Origin: Candidatus Obscuribacter sp.
GTDB taxonomy: Bacteria; Cyanobacteriota; Vampirovibrionia; Obscuribacterales; Obscuribacteraceae
Assembly (NCBI GenBank): GCA_021772095.1
Contig: JADYXR010000159.1
Coordinates: forward strand, 124,001-188,000
Reading direction: 5' to 3'
DNA: 64,000 nucleotides
Positions 1-9,277 of this stretch are shown piece after piece (position 1 is the first letter of the stretch; each line of letters opens with the position of its first letter). The notes below the pieces were generated by a model that saw only the letters and a program-made list of their open reading frames with translations, had not been told where the DNA came from and ran no database searches. Made by a program: the position numbers and the translations under genes.

Positions 1-204
1 TGACAGTGTTTGGATCTGACGACGAAACTTACAGTCGGCTGGTTTTGCCGAAGAGAACTTCTGCCTTTCTGCAGTTCATTATCAGATCGATTTGCTCTGA
101 GATATCCGGTAAATGCGGTCATTATTGGCATTTTTCGCAGTTCCGGTGAGGTTCTTGCGCATTCGAGGTATAGCTCCTGATAGAGCGGCTGGAGAGGAAA
201 CGCA
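1..204. other. Left-edge region without a supported gene
   Basis: No reading frame in this stretch has a ribosome site or protein-like composition. The last 14 bases hold the ribosome site of the histidine kinase that starts at 205 (GGAGAGG, 191-197). No promoter could be assigned with confidence. Confidence 0.5.
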
Positions 205-1689
205 TTGGTCCTGCCAATCAGACCAAAACTTTCTTTCAAGCTCATGGGGCTTGTGTTGGTTCCGCTCGTATTCCAATTCATGTTTATTGCTTGTCTTTCA
301 TACCTCTACAAACAGGCGGAAGAAGTAGCAATCCGGGAAGCGCATGCGAAAAATGTGATCATCAAGTGCAACGGCATTCATGATCTGTTTTTCAATGCAA
401 TCACATCGCTTGCGGGTTTCACCGTGTCTCGCAGTGAAGAAGTAGGGACTAAGTATTTCTCCATCATAAAAAAAGTGACGCAGGATTTGCGCACGATTGA
501 AATTTTGATTAGCGATAATCCGCAACACGGAGAATCTTTCGCACAGATGCAAGAAGCTTGCGGTGAGGGCATCTCGCTGCTGGAGAATTATCGCAGAGGG
601 GCAATGCAAGCGGGGCGGACCAGCACTTCGTTTCGCGTTTCAGATCTGAGCAGCGGATCCGCTCAACTAACGCTCGATCGAGTTCTAACCACTACACGAG
701 AACTGGTTAGCGAAGAACAAAAAGTTAGTGACATAGCGCCGACTATGCAGTCTAACTTAAGAGAAATGATTCTGTATTTTTCAGTAGGGGGAATTATTGC
801 AACGGTAGTTCTCGCCAGTTCATTGATGATTTTGATTGTGCGAGGCATTGTCACCAGAGTTGGTGTCGTTATGAATAACACTAAACGTATCGTTTCGCAC
901 GAGCCGCTTTTGCCACTTGTCGGAGGCTCTGATGAAATCACGCTTCTCGACAAAGTCTTCCACGACATGGCCGATGAAATTGAACGAGTGGCGAAGCACA
1001 AACAAGAATTGATCTCCATGGTCAGCCATGATTTACGCTCACCACTAATGTCGGTGCAGGTTTCACTGGAACTGATTCAATCAGGAGCGATAGGCGAACT
1101 GCAAGCGCGCATGGGGAAAGAAGTGAACGCTGCGTCCCGCAACGTCAAACGATTGATCGAGCTGATCAATGATCTTCTCGATATTGAAAAAATGGAAGCC
1201 GGGCGGCTTGATATGCACATCACGAAGCAGCAAGTTCTTCCGCTTATAGAGAGCGCAATCGACTCGGTGAGCGGAACCGCTTCGAAGAAGGGAATCTTTA
1301 TACAGAGTCCAATTTTTGATGTAACTATCGATTGCGACCATCAACGATTTGTACAAGTGCTGGTCAATTTGCTCTCCAATTCGATCAAGTTTTCTCCTGA
1401 AAATGGTGAGATTGGAATTGAAGTAGAAGATTGTGAAAAGGAAGTAAAAATAAAGGTTCGCGATGATGGACCCGGCATTGAAGCAGAAGCGATTGCAAAA
1501 ATCTTTGACCGTTTTCAACAAGCGGAAAACAAACAAGATAAGAATGAAACTAACCGCGCCAAAAAAGGCACCGGTCTGGGGCTGGCGATCTGCAAAGCGA
1601 TCGTCGCTGGACATGACGGCGAAATAGGCGTGGACAGTGAGGTCGGCAAGGGCAGTACGTTTTGGTTCACTTTGCCGCGCAGACCTTAA
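205..1689 (+). CDS. Sensor histidine kinase with HAMP domain
   Basis: Membrane-bound sensor kinase of 494 residues. It starts with TTG; the site GGAGAGG lies seven bases upstream and no better start is near. A first membrane segment lies at about residues 13-35 and a second at about 190-212, enclosing a mostly helical extracytoplasmic sensor region of some 155 residues. A HAMP linker follows, then the dimerisation helix with the phospho-acceptor His275 in a SHDLRSPL motif. The ATPase domain has an N box near 390 (NLLSNSIKF), a G1 box near 418 (DDGPGIE) and a G2 box near 457 (GTGLGLAI). All catalytic motifs are present, so the kinase should be active. The signal sensed is unknown. The OmpR-type regulator at 3729-4415 is the nearest possible partner, although it is on the other strand with a kinase gene between them. 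Confidence 0.93.
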   Translation: MVLPIRPKLSFKLMGLVLVPLVFQFMFIACLSYLYKQAEEVAIREAHAKNVIIKCNGIHDLFFNAITSLAGFTVSRSEEVGTKYFSIIKKVTQDLRTIEILISDNPQHGESFAQMQEACGEGISLLENYRRGAMQAGRTSTSFRVSDLSSGSAQLTLDRVLTTTRELVSEEQKVSDIAPTMQSNLREMILYFSVGGIIATVVLASSLMILIVRGIVTRVGVVMNNTKRIVSHEPLLPLVGGSDEITLLDKVFHDMADEIERVAKHKQELISMVSHDLRSPLMSVQVSLELIQSGAIGELQARMGKEVNAASRNVKRLIELINDLLDIEKMEAGRLDMHITKQQVLPLIESAIDSVSGTASKKGIFIQSPIFDVTIDCDHQRFVQVLVNLLSNSIKFSPENGEIGIEVEDCEKEVKIKVRDDGPGIEAEAIAKIFDRFQQAENKQDKNETNRAKKGTGLGLAICKAIVAGHDGEIGVDSEVGKGSTFWFTLPRRP

Positions 1690-1749
1690 TTGAATGCTCC
1701 GATTCCGCAAAGGAAATATGTCCGCCGCTCCAACAAATAAGAGTGTTCG

Positions 1750-3702
1750 CTACAAGCCGTCCTCGTCGTGTTCGTCATAGAGAACACTAATGTCATCGTC
1801 TAAATTGTTCACTTTGGATGCTGAGGAAAAGAAGAAATTTCGCATTTTGGGTTTTGAGATACGAAAGTAGCTAATGCCCTTAGCCGTGACCAGCGGACAT
1901 TTTTGCACATTGAATACTCGAACCCCGCGCTGGCGTGCGAAGTGACGAACTGTCACGTCGGTTATATTGGGACATCCCTCCAGATTGATATGGTTTAAGT
2001 ATTTGAAACTGATGATGTCATCGTCAGTGATGTTGAGTCCGCCAAAACCGACCTTTTCAAGTTCCGGAAATTTCCGCAACTGATTGACACCATCCCTGGT
2101 GAGTCCGGTCCGCGAGGCCTGAAAATTTCGTAACTTAGGCAAGCTATTTTCTAGTTCAGGTATCACGCCGTCGGTGATTTGTTTGCAGTCGTCCAGCTCG
2201 AGCCTGACTAGTTTCTCACGAAGAGGATGAAGGTATTTAATACCATGATTGGATATAGCCGTTTTTTTCAGCCGTAGTGCGATAAGAGATTTGTTTTTGC
2301 TGACTTCTTTAAGATCTGAATCGGAGATGTTTGTTCCGCTGAAACTCAAGCCGCGAAGATTCATTGGCGGAAGTTGTTCTAATATCGTCTTACTCAAAGA
2401 TTTGTTTTTATCAAAACTGGCAAATTTCCATCCAGATTTTCGCAGGTCATCCATATTTTTCTGTGATACAGGAGAGGGAGCGCGCTGAAACTGTCCGTCG
2501 CGAACAAAGCCGTCCACGAGCGGAAATACGCTGCGGTTTTTGTTGTCGCTCGGCACAGTGTCATCCAGTCCGACCATTTTTAAGGATTGCGGAAAAATGT
2601 CGCGATAAGGATTTCTTTTTATATTTGCTTTGACTGTTTCGTCAATTTTTTCTTCATGAGCTTTTTCGATCGCAGCAGTATCGTCGGCGGTGCGTACTTT
2701 TACGACGCCAGTATTAATCAGCCAAAATCCGGTTGCTCCAAAAATCAGTAATAGTGCCAGACTCACAAGTATTGGTTTCTTGTAGCCTGGTCCATCGATG
2801 TGAATTACGCCGGTGTCATCGATTTTTGGCTTAAACACTGAGTCAGACAGCGTCGTCAACTGCTGCTCAAAGTCAGCCATGTTTTCAAAACGGAGGTTTT
2901 GATTGGGATTCAAGGCGTGTTTGACAATAGCATCCAGTCCATCTCGCAGCTGTTCGTTTGCAACATATTGGCGCAGTGATGGCGGTTCTGTTTTCAGCCT
3001 CTGTTTGAGCGAGTCAAGCAAATTCTCTCCGGCAAATGGTGGATAACCAACAATCATTGTGAAAATTAGCAAGCCCAATCCGTAAACGTCAGACAGCTCG
3101 CTTGCCGGTTGACCCTCGATTTGCTCGGGGCTCATGTACAGTGGACTTCCAATCAATTGCCCGGCACTGGTCAAGGTACCGAATAGTTCTGTGGTGCTGG
3201 CTAATTTCGCGATGCCGAAATCTAGAATTTTGGCATTGCGTTGACGATCGAGCATGACGTTGGCCGGTTTTAAGTCTCGATGAATGATGCCTTGAGAGTG
3301 TGCGTGTTGCAATGCCTGACTTAGCTGTATTGCGATTCTAAGCACCTCTTCGGGAGGCAAGCGTTCATGTTCTTCAATTTCAGTTTCGATACTCTTACCG
3401 TCGATGTACTCCATCACGAGGAAGAGTTGCCCACTCTTCGAATAATGGAAATCCATTATTTTTACGATGAATTTGTGACCGAGTCGACTCAGTACTTTCG
3501 CTTCTTGTTGAAATCGAACAATTGCTTTGGTATCTACATCGCTGTGCAGAAGCTTGATCGCGACCTTTTTGTCGAGCATTTGATCGTGCGCGACAAAGAC
3601 CTTGCCCATGCCGCCTTCACCGAGTGGCTGCCATTCGGTGTAGCGTTGTTCGAGCTCGAGCGGATCGACGGCGTCGTTTAATTTGTCTAACGGATCGCTC
3701 AT
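1750..3702 (-). CDS. Membrane Ser/Thr protein kinase with leucine-rich-repeat sensor
   Basis: A 650-residue Hanks-type kinase. The N-terminal catalytic domain spans about residues 20-290: glycine loop GEGGMGKV (28-35), ATP-binding Lys50, catalytic loop HRDLKPAN (141-148), DFG (161-163) and SPEQ (191-194). A single membrane segment follows at about 310-330. The C-terminal half, presumably outside the membrane, contains degenerate leucine-rich repeats from about 445 to 640 with recurring L-x-x-L and N/C-x-x-I/L-T-D patterns (LDDCKQITD, LEGCPNITD). This kinase-membrane-LRR order is a receptor-kinase layout. The gene starts 26 bases after the stop of the response regulator on the same strand, so the two are probably cotranscribed. 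The ligand and targets are unknown. Confidence 0.92.
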   Translation of the reverse strand: MSDPLDKLNDAVDPLELEQRYTEWQPLGEGGMGKVFVAHDQMLDKKVAIKLLHSDVDTKAIVRFQQEAKVLSRLGHKFIVKIMDFHYSKSGQLFLVMEYIDGKSIETEIEEHERLPPEEVLRIAIQLSQALQHAHSQGIIHRDLKPANVMLDRQRNAKILDFGIAKLASTTELFGTLTSAGQLIGSPLYMSPEQIEGQPASELSDVYGLGLLIFTMIVGYPPFAGENLLDSLKQRLKTEPPSLRQYVANEQLRDGLDAIVKHALNPNQNLRFENMADFEQQLTTLSDSVFKPKIDDTGVIHIDGPGYKKPILVSLALLLIFGATGFWLINTGVVKVRTADDTAAIEKAHEEKIDETVKANIKRNPYRDIFPQSLKMVGLDDTVPSDNKNRSVFPLVDGFVRDGQFQRAPSPVSQKNMDDLRKSGWKFASFDKNKSLSKTILEQLPPMNLRGLSFSGTNISDSDLKEVSKNKSLIALRLKKTAISNHGIKYLHPLREKLVRLELDDCKQITDGVIPELENSLPKLRNFQASRTGLTRDGVNQLRKFPELEKVGFGGLNITDDDIISFKYLNHINLEGCPNITDVTVRHFARQRGVRVFNVQKCPLVTAKGISYFRISKPKMRNFFFSSASKVNNLDDDISVLYDEHDEDGL

Positions 3703-3728
3703 CGGCAGTGCATCCTAAAGGCGTGCCA

Positions 3729-4415
3729 CTATTCTGATTTTTGCTCTCCAACAACGTAACCGGCACCATGGACGGTTCTAATAAATGTTTCGGCACCATG
3801 TGCCGCCAACTTCTTTCTGAGGTTTTTTACGTGTGTATAAATGGTTTCGCTTGTGGCGTCTGAGTCAGAACTCCAGACGTTTTGCAAAATCTCGTCAGGG
3901 CTAATTACTTTGCTCTGGTGTCGCATGAGAAATTCAAGCAGAACAAATTCGCGTGGCTTCAAGGTCACTGTTTTACCCTGGACCATCACAGACCGGCTTC
4001 CTGTGTCGATTTCAACGTCACCGACAGCAATCTGATCGCCGGTAAACTCACGCGGTCTTCGCTGCAAACTGCGCAGGCGCGCGGTCAGTTCCTGCACATG
4101 GAATGGTTTGGTCAGATAATCATCGGCACCAGCATCCAGACCCTGGATCTTTTGATCGACCTTGTCCTGCCCGGTCAGTACTAGAACAGGTGTCACCCCG
4201 CCCTTCTTGCGGAACTCCTTGAGCACCTCGAGGCCACTCATATCCGGCAGTCCGACATCGAGGATGATAAGCTCGTATTTGAAGTACTCCATCCGCTCCA
4301 GAGCAGCCGCAGCCGTATCCACATGTTCGACAAGGTGCTTTTCAACTTCGACCAACCATTGGGTGATGCGCTCAGCCAGGTCGGTATCATCTTCAACGTA
4401 TAGAATCTTCGCCAT
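3729..4415 (-). CDS. OmpR/PhoB-family response regulator
   Basis: A 228-residue two-domain transcription regulator. The receiver domain (about 1-120) has the acidic pair Asp9/Asp10, phospho-acceptor Asp53 in LDVGLPD, Thr81 and Lys103 in the LTKPF loop, so phosphorylation chemistry is intact. A winged-helix DNA-binding domain of the Trans_reg_C type fills about 128-225 (TLKPREFVLLEFL, then the SDATSETIYTHVKNLRKKL recognition region). It precedes the Ser/Thr kinase gene by 26 bases and faces the TPR lipoprotein gene across a 53-base divergent spacer, so it may control its own operon and that lipoprotein. A histidine kinase lies at 205-1689, pointing towards this operon. Confidence 0.95.
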   Translation of the reverse strand: MAKILYVEDDTDLAERITQWLVEVEKHLVEHVDTAAAALERMEYFKYELIILDVGLPDMSGLEVLKEFRKKGGVTPVLVLTGQDKVDQKIQGLDAGADDYLTKPFHVQELTARLRSLQRRPREFTGDQIAVGDVEIDTGSRSVMVQGKTVTLKPREFVLLEFLMRHQSKVISPDEILQNVWSSDSDATSETIYTHVKNLRKKLAAHGAETFIRTVHGAGYVVGEQKSE

Positions 4416-4468
4416 AACACGGATAATAAGGGTTTAGAAGCATCTATCATACAAATAAAGAGCTGGAT

Positions 4469-5803
4469 TTGGGTGATTTATTGACTACCAAGGTTAAACT
4501 TCAAAGTCGCTGTTCTTTGAGCAAGGCTATATCGCTTGCGCTTTGCGTTGCATCAACTTTTTCGCTTTTGACCGGATGTTCGTCTGATTCCACAGGAAAC
4601 GATTTCAAAGCGAGTATCTGGGAGCAGCTCTGGCTCAAGGGTAACGATGCTTTGTCTGAAGGACGTTTGGTTGACGCGCGTCGATTGTTGGAGTCGGCTG
4701 TCCAAGAGGCGCGCAACACGCAACACAGTTCGATGCGGATTGGTGTAACGCTCGATCGTCTTGGTGACGCCTATGTCGAGAGTCAGATGATGAGCCAGGC
4801 CGAGAAGAGTTACGAAGACGCCTATGATGCGTTTTCTAAAAGCCTCAAAGAGGACTCGCGTCCGGGCAATCAAACTGTTGTTTTAAAAGAGCAACTCGGC
4901 ACCATTAATGAACTTTCTACAATTTGGCTGAAGCAAAACAAGTACAAAAAAGCAGAGAAAATACTGGATGAGGCGCTGGCGATAGCGAAAAAGATTGGTG
5001 TCGCTGACGTGAAAAATGTAAAAGATCACATGGTGGCGACCGATTATGGATCGTGCCTCTATCAGCTGGGTTTCGTCTACGAGAATACCAGCAGAAAAAT
5101 AAAAGCGCAGAAGACTTATGAACGCGCGCGTCAGTTGGTGCCGGAGTTAGTTGATAAGAATGACAGCTCAAGCCCCTTACAAAGCGCGATGGGGAATGAG
5201 AATTCTGAAGCACGTGTGGAAAAAAATCAAACCGATCGTCTTAATGAGATGATTCGAAAATGGGCGCCGATCAATCAAAAAGGCGTGGATGCTATGGATC
5301 AAGGCGATTTGGTTTCAGCACAAATCTATTTTCGAAAAGCGTACGAATTCGCTCGCACTTATAACGACACCAACGATCCGATGGTTAACAGTTTGACGCA
5401 GCTGTTGAAAGTAACAAATAAACTTCGTCAATATCCAGAATCGAAAAGACTCTTCTTGGAGAACAGGAATCTGCTGACAAACGGCACGCCGACTAAGTCT
5501 ATCGACAATGCTCTTGGTGAAGTGAACAGAATGTTCATCAAATTGACTCAATGGTCGGAGGTTGAGAAAATTCTTGTCCGTCGCGTGAAAGTGCGAGAGA
5601 TTTTGCGCGGGCCGATCAACGTTCACGTTGCAGAAACTTTGTCAGAACTTGGTTCCGTTTATATCGAGATGAAGCGAAATGCGCAGGCAGAGCTAGTTTT
5701 GCAGAAGGCGTTGAAAATACTCGATGATTCCGATCAACAAGACGGCGAACTTGCTTCTAAAATTTCGCTTCGACTTTCCACGCTGAAGCAGGCTGGAAAA
5801 TGA
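4469..5803 (+). CDS. TPR-repeat lipoprotein
   Basis: A 444-residue exported lipoprotein. A basic region and a hydrophobic stretch lead to the lipobox LLTGC with Cys37 as the lipidated residue. The rest is helical with TPR-like pairs: one group at about 50-215 (DRLGDAYVESQMMSQAEKSY and similar) and another at about 265-440 (ELGSVYIEMKRNAQAELVLQ). It probably acts as a protein-interaction scaffold on the outer face of a membrane. The start is uncertain: TTG at 4469 gives the full length, while TTG at 4481 has GGGTGA just upstream and still keeps a signal peptide. It is divergent from the response regulator operon. No specific family was recognised. Confidence 0.85.
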   Translation: MGDLLTTKVKLQSRCSLSKAISLALCVASTFSLLTGCSSDSTGNDFKASIWEQLWLKGNDALSEGRLVDARRLLESAVQEARNTQHSSMRIGVTLDRLGDAYVESQMMSQAEKSYEDAYDAFSKSLKEDSRPGNQTVVLKEQLGTINELSTIWLKQNKYKKAEKILDEALAIAKKIGVADVKNVKDHMVATDYGSCLYQLGFVYENTSRKIKAQKTYERARQLVPELVDKNDSSSPLQSAMGNENSEARVEKNQTDRLNEMIRKWAPINQKGVDAMDQGDLVSAQIYFRKAYEFARTYNDTNDPMVNSLTQLLKVTNKLRQYPESKRLFLENRNLLTNGTPTKSIDNALGEVNRMFIKLTQWSEVEKILVRRVKVREILRGPINVHVAETLSELGSVYIEMKRNAQAELVLQKALKILDDSDQQDGELASKISLRLSTLKQAGK

Positions 5804-5935
5804 ACAACGAAAGTACAATGCGATCTAGGTTTTAAAACGAACGCTCGTTTCCATAACAAAAATTTTTAGAAATAGTTCGACAGTCCGCGATCGATAACGT
5901 AGATGCGGAACGAAAATCAGAATTTGAATGAGGCT

Positions 5936-6229
5936 TTATGCAGGCTCGTGATATGGCGAGAGGCGCAATTCGAGATTAAGCAGCCAGATCAGAAGATCGA
6001 CTTTGCGTTCTTTTCGGCGCGTTTTTTCTTCTTCGTTGACTTGCGGGACTTCGTGTCCTTCGGGATTGCGGAGGAGCCATTCGAGAGCTTCGCGGAGATT
6101 TACTTCGCGCGCTGGTTCTTGCGCAGCGTCGGTCGTGCCTTTCAGCTGCGCGTTGTAGCTCTCTTGCTGCCACGTTGTCGAGGCAGGAAGACCGCTTGTG
6201 TTGTTTGGGGAAACCAGAAAATCTGTCAC
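5936..6229 (-). CDS. Small orphan protein, 97 residues
   Basis: I do not recognise this protein. It is called because its GTG start is preceded at proper distance by a near-consensus ribosome site (AAAGGAG, eight bases before the start), unusual for a chance frame, and the composition is protein-like. The C-terminal half is helical and highly charged (EEEKTRRKERK) followed by an amphipathic leucine-rich segment (DLLIWLLNLELRL), which could be a dimerisation helix. There is no signal peptide. It lies alone between the TPR lipoprotein and rdgB, on the same strand as rdgB but 133 bases beyond its end. An overlapping frame on the other strand lacks such a ribosome site and was rejected. Confidence 0.6.
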   Translation of the reverse strand: MTDFLVSPNNTSGLPASTTWQQESYNAQLKGTTDAAQEPAREVNLREALEWLLRNPEGHEVPQVNEEEKTRRKERKVDLLIWLLNLELRLSPYHEPA

Positions 6230-6362
6230 TCGACCGGACTCCTTTCGGGATTAAGTTGGTCGCCGACGTTATTAATGAACTGCCATTAATTGTCGGGAAG
6301 GAATGACTACGAGCAACACAGCTTATCTCTTGTGAACTGAGTTGTACATGTAGCTCATCTCA

Positions 6363-6959
6363 TTAACGAATAAGAGTTTTTTCCAGAAACGAAAGCACTT
6401 GTTGCCAGGCTAGCCCGCGGTGCGACTTTCGATTCTTTTCTGCGGCCGGGAGTTGCGCCGCCGTTACGTCAGAATCTGTTTCATAAAAGATTGGATCAAA
6501 TCCGAAACCGCCAGCTCCGCGCTCTTCGAAACCGATTCGACCTCTCCAAATACCCTCTGCTTTATATATGATTGATTCGCTTTGTGATGGATCACAAATC
6601 GCCATACAACAAACGAATTGCGCCTGGCGCTTTCCTTCAGGAACGGACGCCAGTTCATTTAGAAGTTTCTTTCTTCGATCGCCATCCGAACCTTCGCAAT
6701 AGCGGGCTGAATGAACGCCGGGACGACCATCCATGGCATCGACTTCAAGACCGGAGTCATCGGCAATCGAGATCATATTCGTCATGCCAGCGGCTGCTGT
6801 CGCTTTGATAATGGCGTTTTCTAAATAGGTCGCGCCAGTTTCTTCCGGGTCGAATTCTTCCGGCGCTAAAACCAGCTCAACCCTATCTGCCAGACCCTTA
6901 GCCAACTCAGTCAGTTCTTTGAGTTTGCCCGGATTTTTCGTAGCTAATACGATTTTCAC
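6363..6959 (-). CDS. rdgB: RdgB/HAM1-type XTP/dITP pyrophosphatase
   Basis: A 198-residue nucleotide house-cleaning enzyme of the Ham1/RdgB family, which hydrolyses dITP, XTP and ITP to the monophosphates and so keeps deaminated purines out of DNA and RNA. Family hallmarks in order: the N-terminal ATKNPGKLKEL nucleotide-binding motif, ADDSGLEVDAMDGRPGVHSARY in two adjoining parts at about 66-87, GFGFDPIF near 152, and SHRG near 179. The start is GTG, and its first bases overlap the TGA stop of the upstream rel gene (GTGA), indicating translational coupling. Length is normal for the family. Confidence 0.96.
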   Translation of the reverse strand: MKIVLATKNPGKLKELTELAKGLADRVELVLAPEEFDPEETGATYLENAIIKATAAAGMTNMISIADDSGLEVDAMDGRPGVHSARYCEGSDGDRRKKLLNELASVPEGKRQAQFVCCMAICDPSQSESIIYKAEGIWRGRIGFEERGAGGFGFDPIFYETDSDVTAAQLPAAEKNRKSHRGLAWQQVLSFLEKTLIR

Positions 6960-9277
6960 TTAGTTGTTTTGCGCGGTGATTTTTTCGGAGAGCCGGACGT
7001 TTTGTTGATCGGCGTGACGTTGCTATTTCTTGAAGCTTTTTGTTTGGGCGCTGCAGGTGTCGGAAGCGGTGGCGCTGCGGCGGATTTTTTCTTGTGATCT
7101 GCGCGATGGACTCGAATGACGTCGCTGATTTGTGATATGGCTTGAGAGATTTTTTGAAGCTGGTCAATGTCTACGACTTCCAGCATCAGCACTATCGTTG
7201 CGGTCTTCTTAGCTTTGTTCGTTTCGATCCGCAGATCGCGCAAGTTGACTCGATTATCCGAAACTTTTTTGAGAATGTCGCCGGCGATTCCGACTCGGTC
7301 CATGCATTCGATCTTCACGCAAGCGGGATAGGAAGTGCTTCTTTCAATTGACCAGTCGACGGTCATTACCCGTTCTTCTGCAGCTTTGGAGAGATTGGAA
7401 CAGTCGAATCGGTGAACTGCGATGCCACTGCCCCTGGTGACCACGCCAATAATTTCTTCGCCCGGAACGGGCTGGCAACACTTGGCCAGGTGGTGGAGGA
7501 GTCCGCCCAGAGAGCCGATGTTGCTTTGCTTGCGTTCTTGTGGAAGCGGGATTGCGTAACCCTTTTTCTCGACTTTCTCTATCGTTTCCATCTCGCGAAG
7601 TTTCGAGACGATGTGCGAAGTCGAGAGATCTCCATAGCCAATGGCAGCCAGGATGTCTTCTGGTTTTCTGAGGTTGAGCTTTCTTCCCATCTCCATGATT
7701 TTTTCGGAATTGAGAAGTTCGTCAAGGCCTTTGCGTCCAAGTTCCGCTTCCAGCATTTGGCGGCCCTGCTGAATGTGTTCGTCGCGGTGGTGCTTCTTGA
7801 ACCAGTTTCTGATCTTAGCTTTGGCCGCGTGTGTTCTTGCGAAGTTAAGCCAGTCCATTTTGGGCTGCGAAACTTTGCTGGTTATGATCTCGAGAATGTC
7901 ACCATTCTTCAATACCGTATTCAGTGGCACGATCCGGTCGTTGATTTTGGCGCCAACGCATTTGTGGCCAACGTCGGTGTGAATCCGGAAAGCAAAGTCA
8001 ATCGGAGTCGAACCAGTCGGCAAGTCTATGACGTCGCCCCGGGGACTGAAAACAAAGACTTCATCGGCGAAAAGGTCGATCTTGACCTCATCCATATATT
8101 CTTGCGCGTCTGCAAGATCTTGTCTCCAGTCGACAAGTTGGCGCAACCAGGCAATCTTCTTGTCTGAATCGGTGTTGGCTTTGACTGAGTCGCCCGATTC
8201 CTTATATCGCCAATGCGCTGCAATACCGTATTCGGCGATGTGGTGCATGCGGCGTGTTCTGATTTGAATTTCGAGAGGTCTGCCTTTTGGTCCGATCACT
8301 GCTGTGTGCAATGACTGGTAGTTATTGAACTTGGGCATGGCTATGTAGTCTTTAAAGCGTCCGGGAATCGGCGTGAATAGCGCGTGTACGACGCCCATCA
8401 CTTCATAGCAGCCGGAAGTATCCGTGTCGCGATCCAGATCGCAAAAGTTTTTGTCTTCGGGACTTTCGATGATTACGCGCACAGCTTGAATGTCGAACAG
8501 CTCTTCGAATGGCTTGTTCTGCTTCTTCATCTTGCGCCAGATGCCGAACAAATGTTTTGGTCTGCCAATGATTTCGGCTTTGATATTGCGTTCGTCCAAT
8601 GACGCTCGCAATTTGCTCATCACATCGCCAATCATTGTCTCGCGCTCTTTGCGCTCATCGGTGACGAGTTGGCGAAGTCGTTCGTACTCCTCTGGCTCCA
8701 TATAACGAAGCGCCAGATCCTCGAGTTCCCACTTCATCTCCCCGAGACCGAAGCGGTTGGCTAGTGGAGCGTAAATCTCCAAAGTTTCTTTTGCGATCTC
8801 TTGTTGCTTGTGCGGCAACATGTGGTCCAGAGTGCGCATGTTGTGCAGACGATCGGCCATCTTAACGAGAACGACCCGGTAGTCCTCGGCAATAGCGACG
8901 ATCAGCTTACGGAAGTTTTCTGCTTGTCGTTCTTCCTTCGAACTAAAACTAAATTTGCCTAGCTTGGTTACGCCTTCAACGATGGTGACGATGTCCTTGC
9001 CGAACTCCTTCTCCATCTCCTTCGATGTGACTTCGCAGTCTTCCAGGACGTCATGCAGAAGCGCCGCGCAAATGGTCTGAACGTCAGCGTCCAATTCGCT
9101 GAGGATCATCGCTACTTCCACCGGGTGGATGATATATGGATCCTCGGACTTTCTGAGCTGACCGTCGTGCGCCTTGTGGGCGAAGTCGTAAGCCTTCTGG
9201 ACGAACTTAACGTCATCCATGCTTCGTCCCTGTTCCGAAAGGGCACTTATAAGTGGGGCATCAAAAGTTTGGCTCAT
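6956..9277 (-). CDS. rel: Bifunctional (p)ppGpp synthetase/hydrolase, RelA/SpoT family
   Basis: A 773-residue stringent-response enzyme that makes and degrades (p)ppGpp. The N-terminal HD hydrolase domain carries His51, HD at 75-76 and ED at 79-80, all intact. The synthetase domain carries R307-F-K-D310, the RxKD signature of bifunctional Rel/SpoT enzymes rather than the ExDD of synthetase-only RelA. TGS, helical and C-terminal ACT domains follow (ACT near 650-715, VKIECMDRVGIAGDIL). After the ACT domain there is an unusual low-complexity tail rich in Lys, Pro, Ala and Ser. The ATG at 9277 is used here; an internal ATG at 9220, with AGGGA upstream, is an alternative. The gene is translationally coupled to rdgB. 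Confidence 0.96.
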   Translation of the reverse strand: MSQTFDAPLISALSEQGRSMDDVKFVQKAYDFAHKAHDGQLRKSEDPYIIHPVEVAMILSELDADVQTICAALLHDVLEDCEVTSKEMEKEFGKDIVTIVEGVTKLGKFSFSSKEERQAENFRKLIVAIAEDYRVVLVKMADRLHNMRTLDHMLPHKQQEIAKETLEIYAPLANRFGLGEMKWELEDLALRYMEPEEYERLRQLVTDERKERETMIGDVMSKLRASLDERNIKAEIIGRPKHLFGIWRKMKKQNKPFEELFDIQAVRVIIESPEDKNFCDLDRDTDTSGCYEVMGVVHALFTPIPGRFKDYIAMPKFNNYQSLHTAVIGPKGRPLEIQIRTRRMHHIAEYGIAAHWRYKESGDSVKANTDSDKKIAWLRQLVDWRQDLADAQEYMDEVKIDLFADEVFVFSPRGDVIDLPTGSTPIDFAFRIHTDVGHKCVGAKINDRIVPLNTVLKNGDILEIITSKVSQPKMDWLNFARTHAAKAKIRNWFKKHHRDEHIQQGRQMLEAELGRKGLDELLNSEKIMEMGRKLNLRKPEDILAAIGYGDLSTSHIVSKLREMETIEKVEKKGYAIPLPQERKQSNIGSLGGLLHHLAKCCQPVPGEEIIGVVTRGSGIAVHRFDCSNLSKAAEERVMTVDWSIERSTSYPACVKIECMDRVGIAGDILKKVSDNRVNLRDLRIETNKAKKTATIVLMLEVVDIDQLQKISQAISQISDVIRVHRADHKKKSAAAPPLPTPAAPKQKASRNSNVTPINKTSGSPKKSPRKTTK

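Noticed and set aside
5835-5850. Inverted repeat AAACGA-ACGC-TCGTTT after the TPR lipoprotein gene
   Set aside because: Only six pairs, AT-rich, and no T-run follows, so not called as a terminator.
7412-8167. Plus-strand open frame of 251 codons opposite rel
   Set aside because: Fully inside the conserved rel gene in antisense; no ribosome site or motif.
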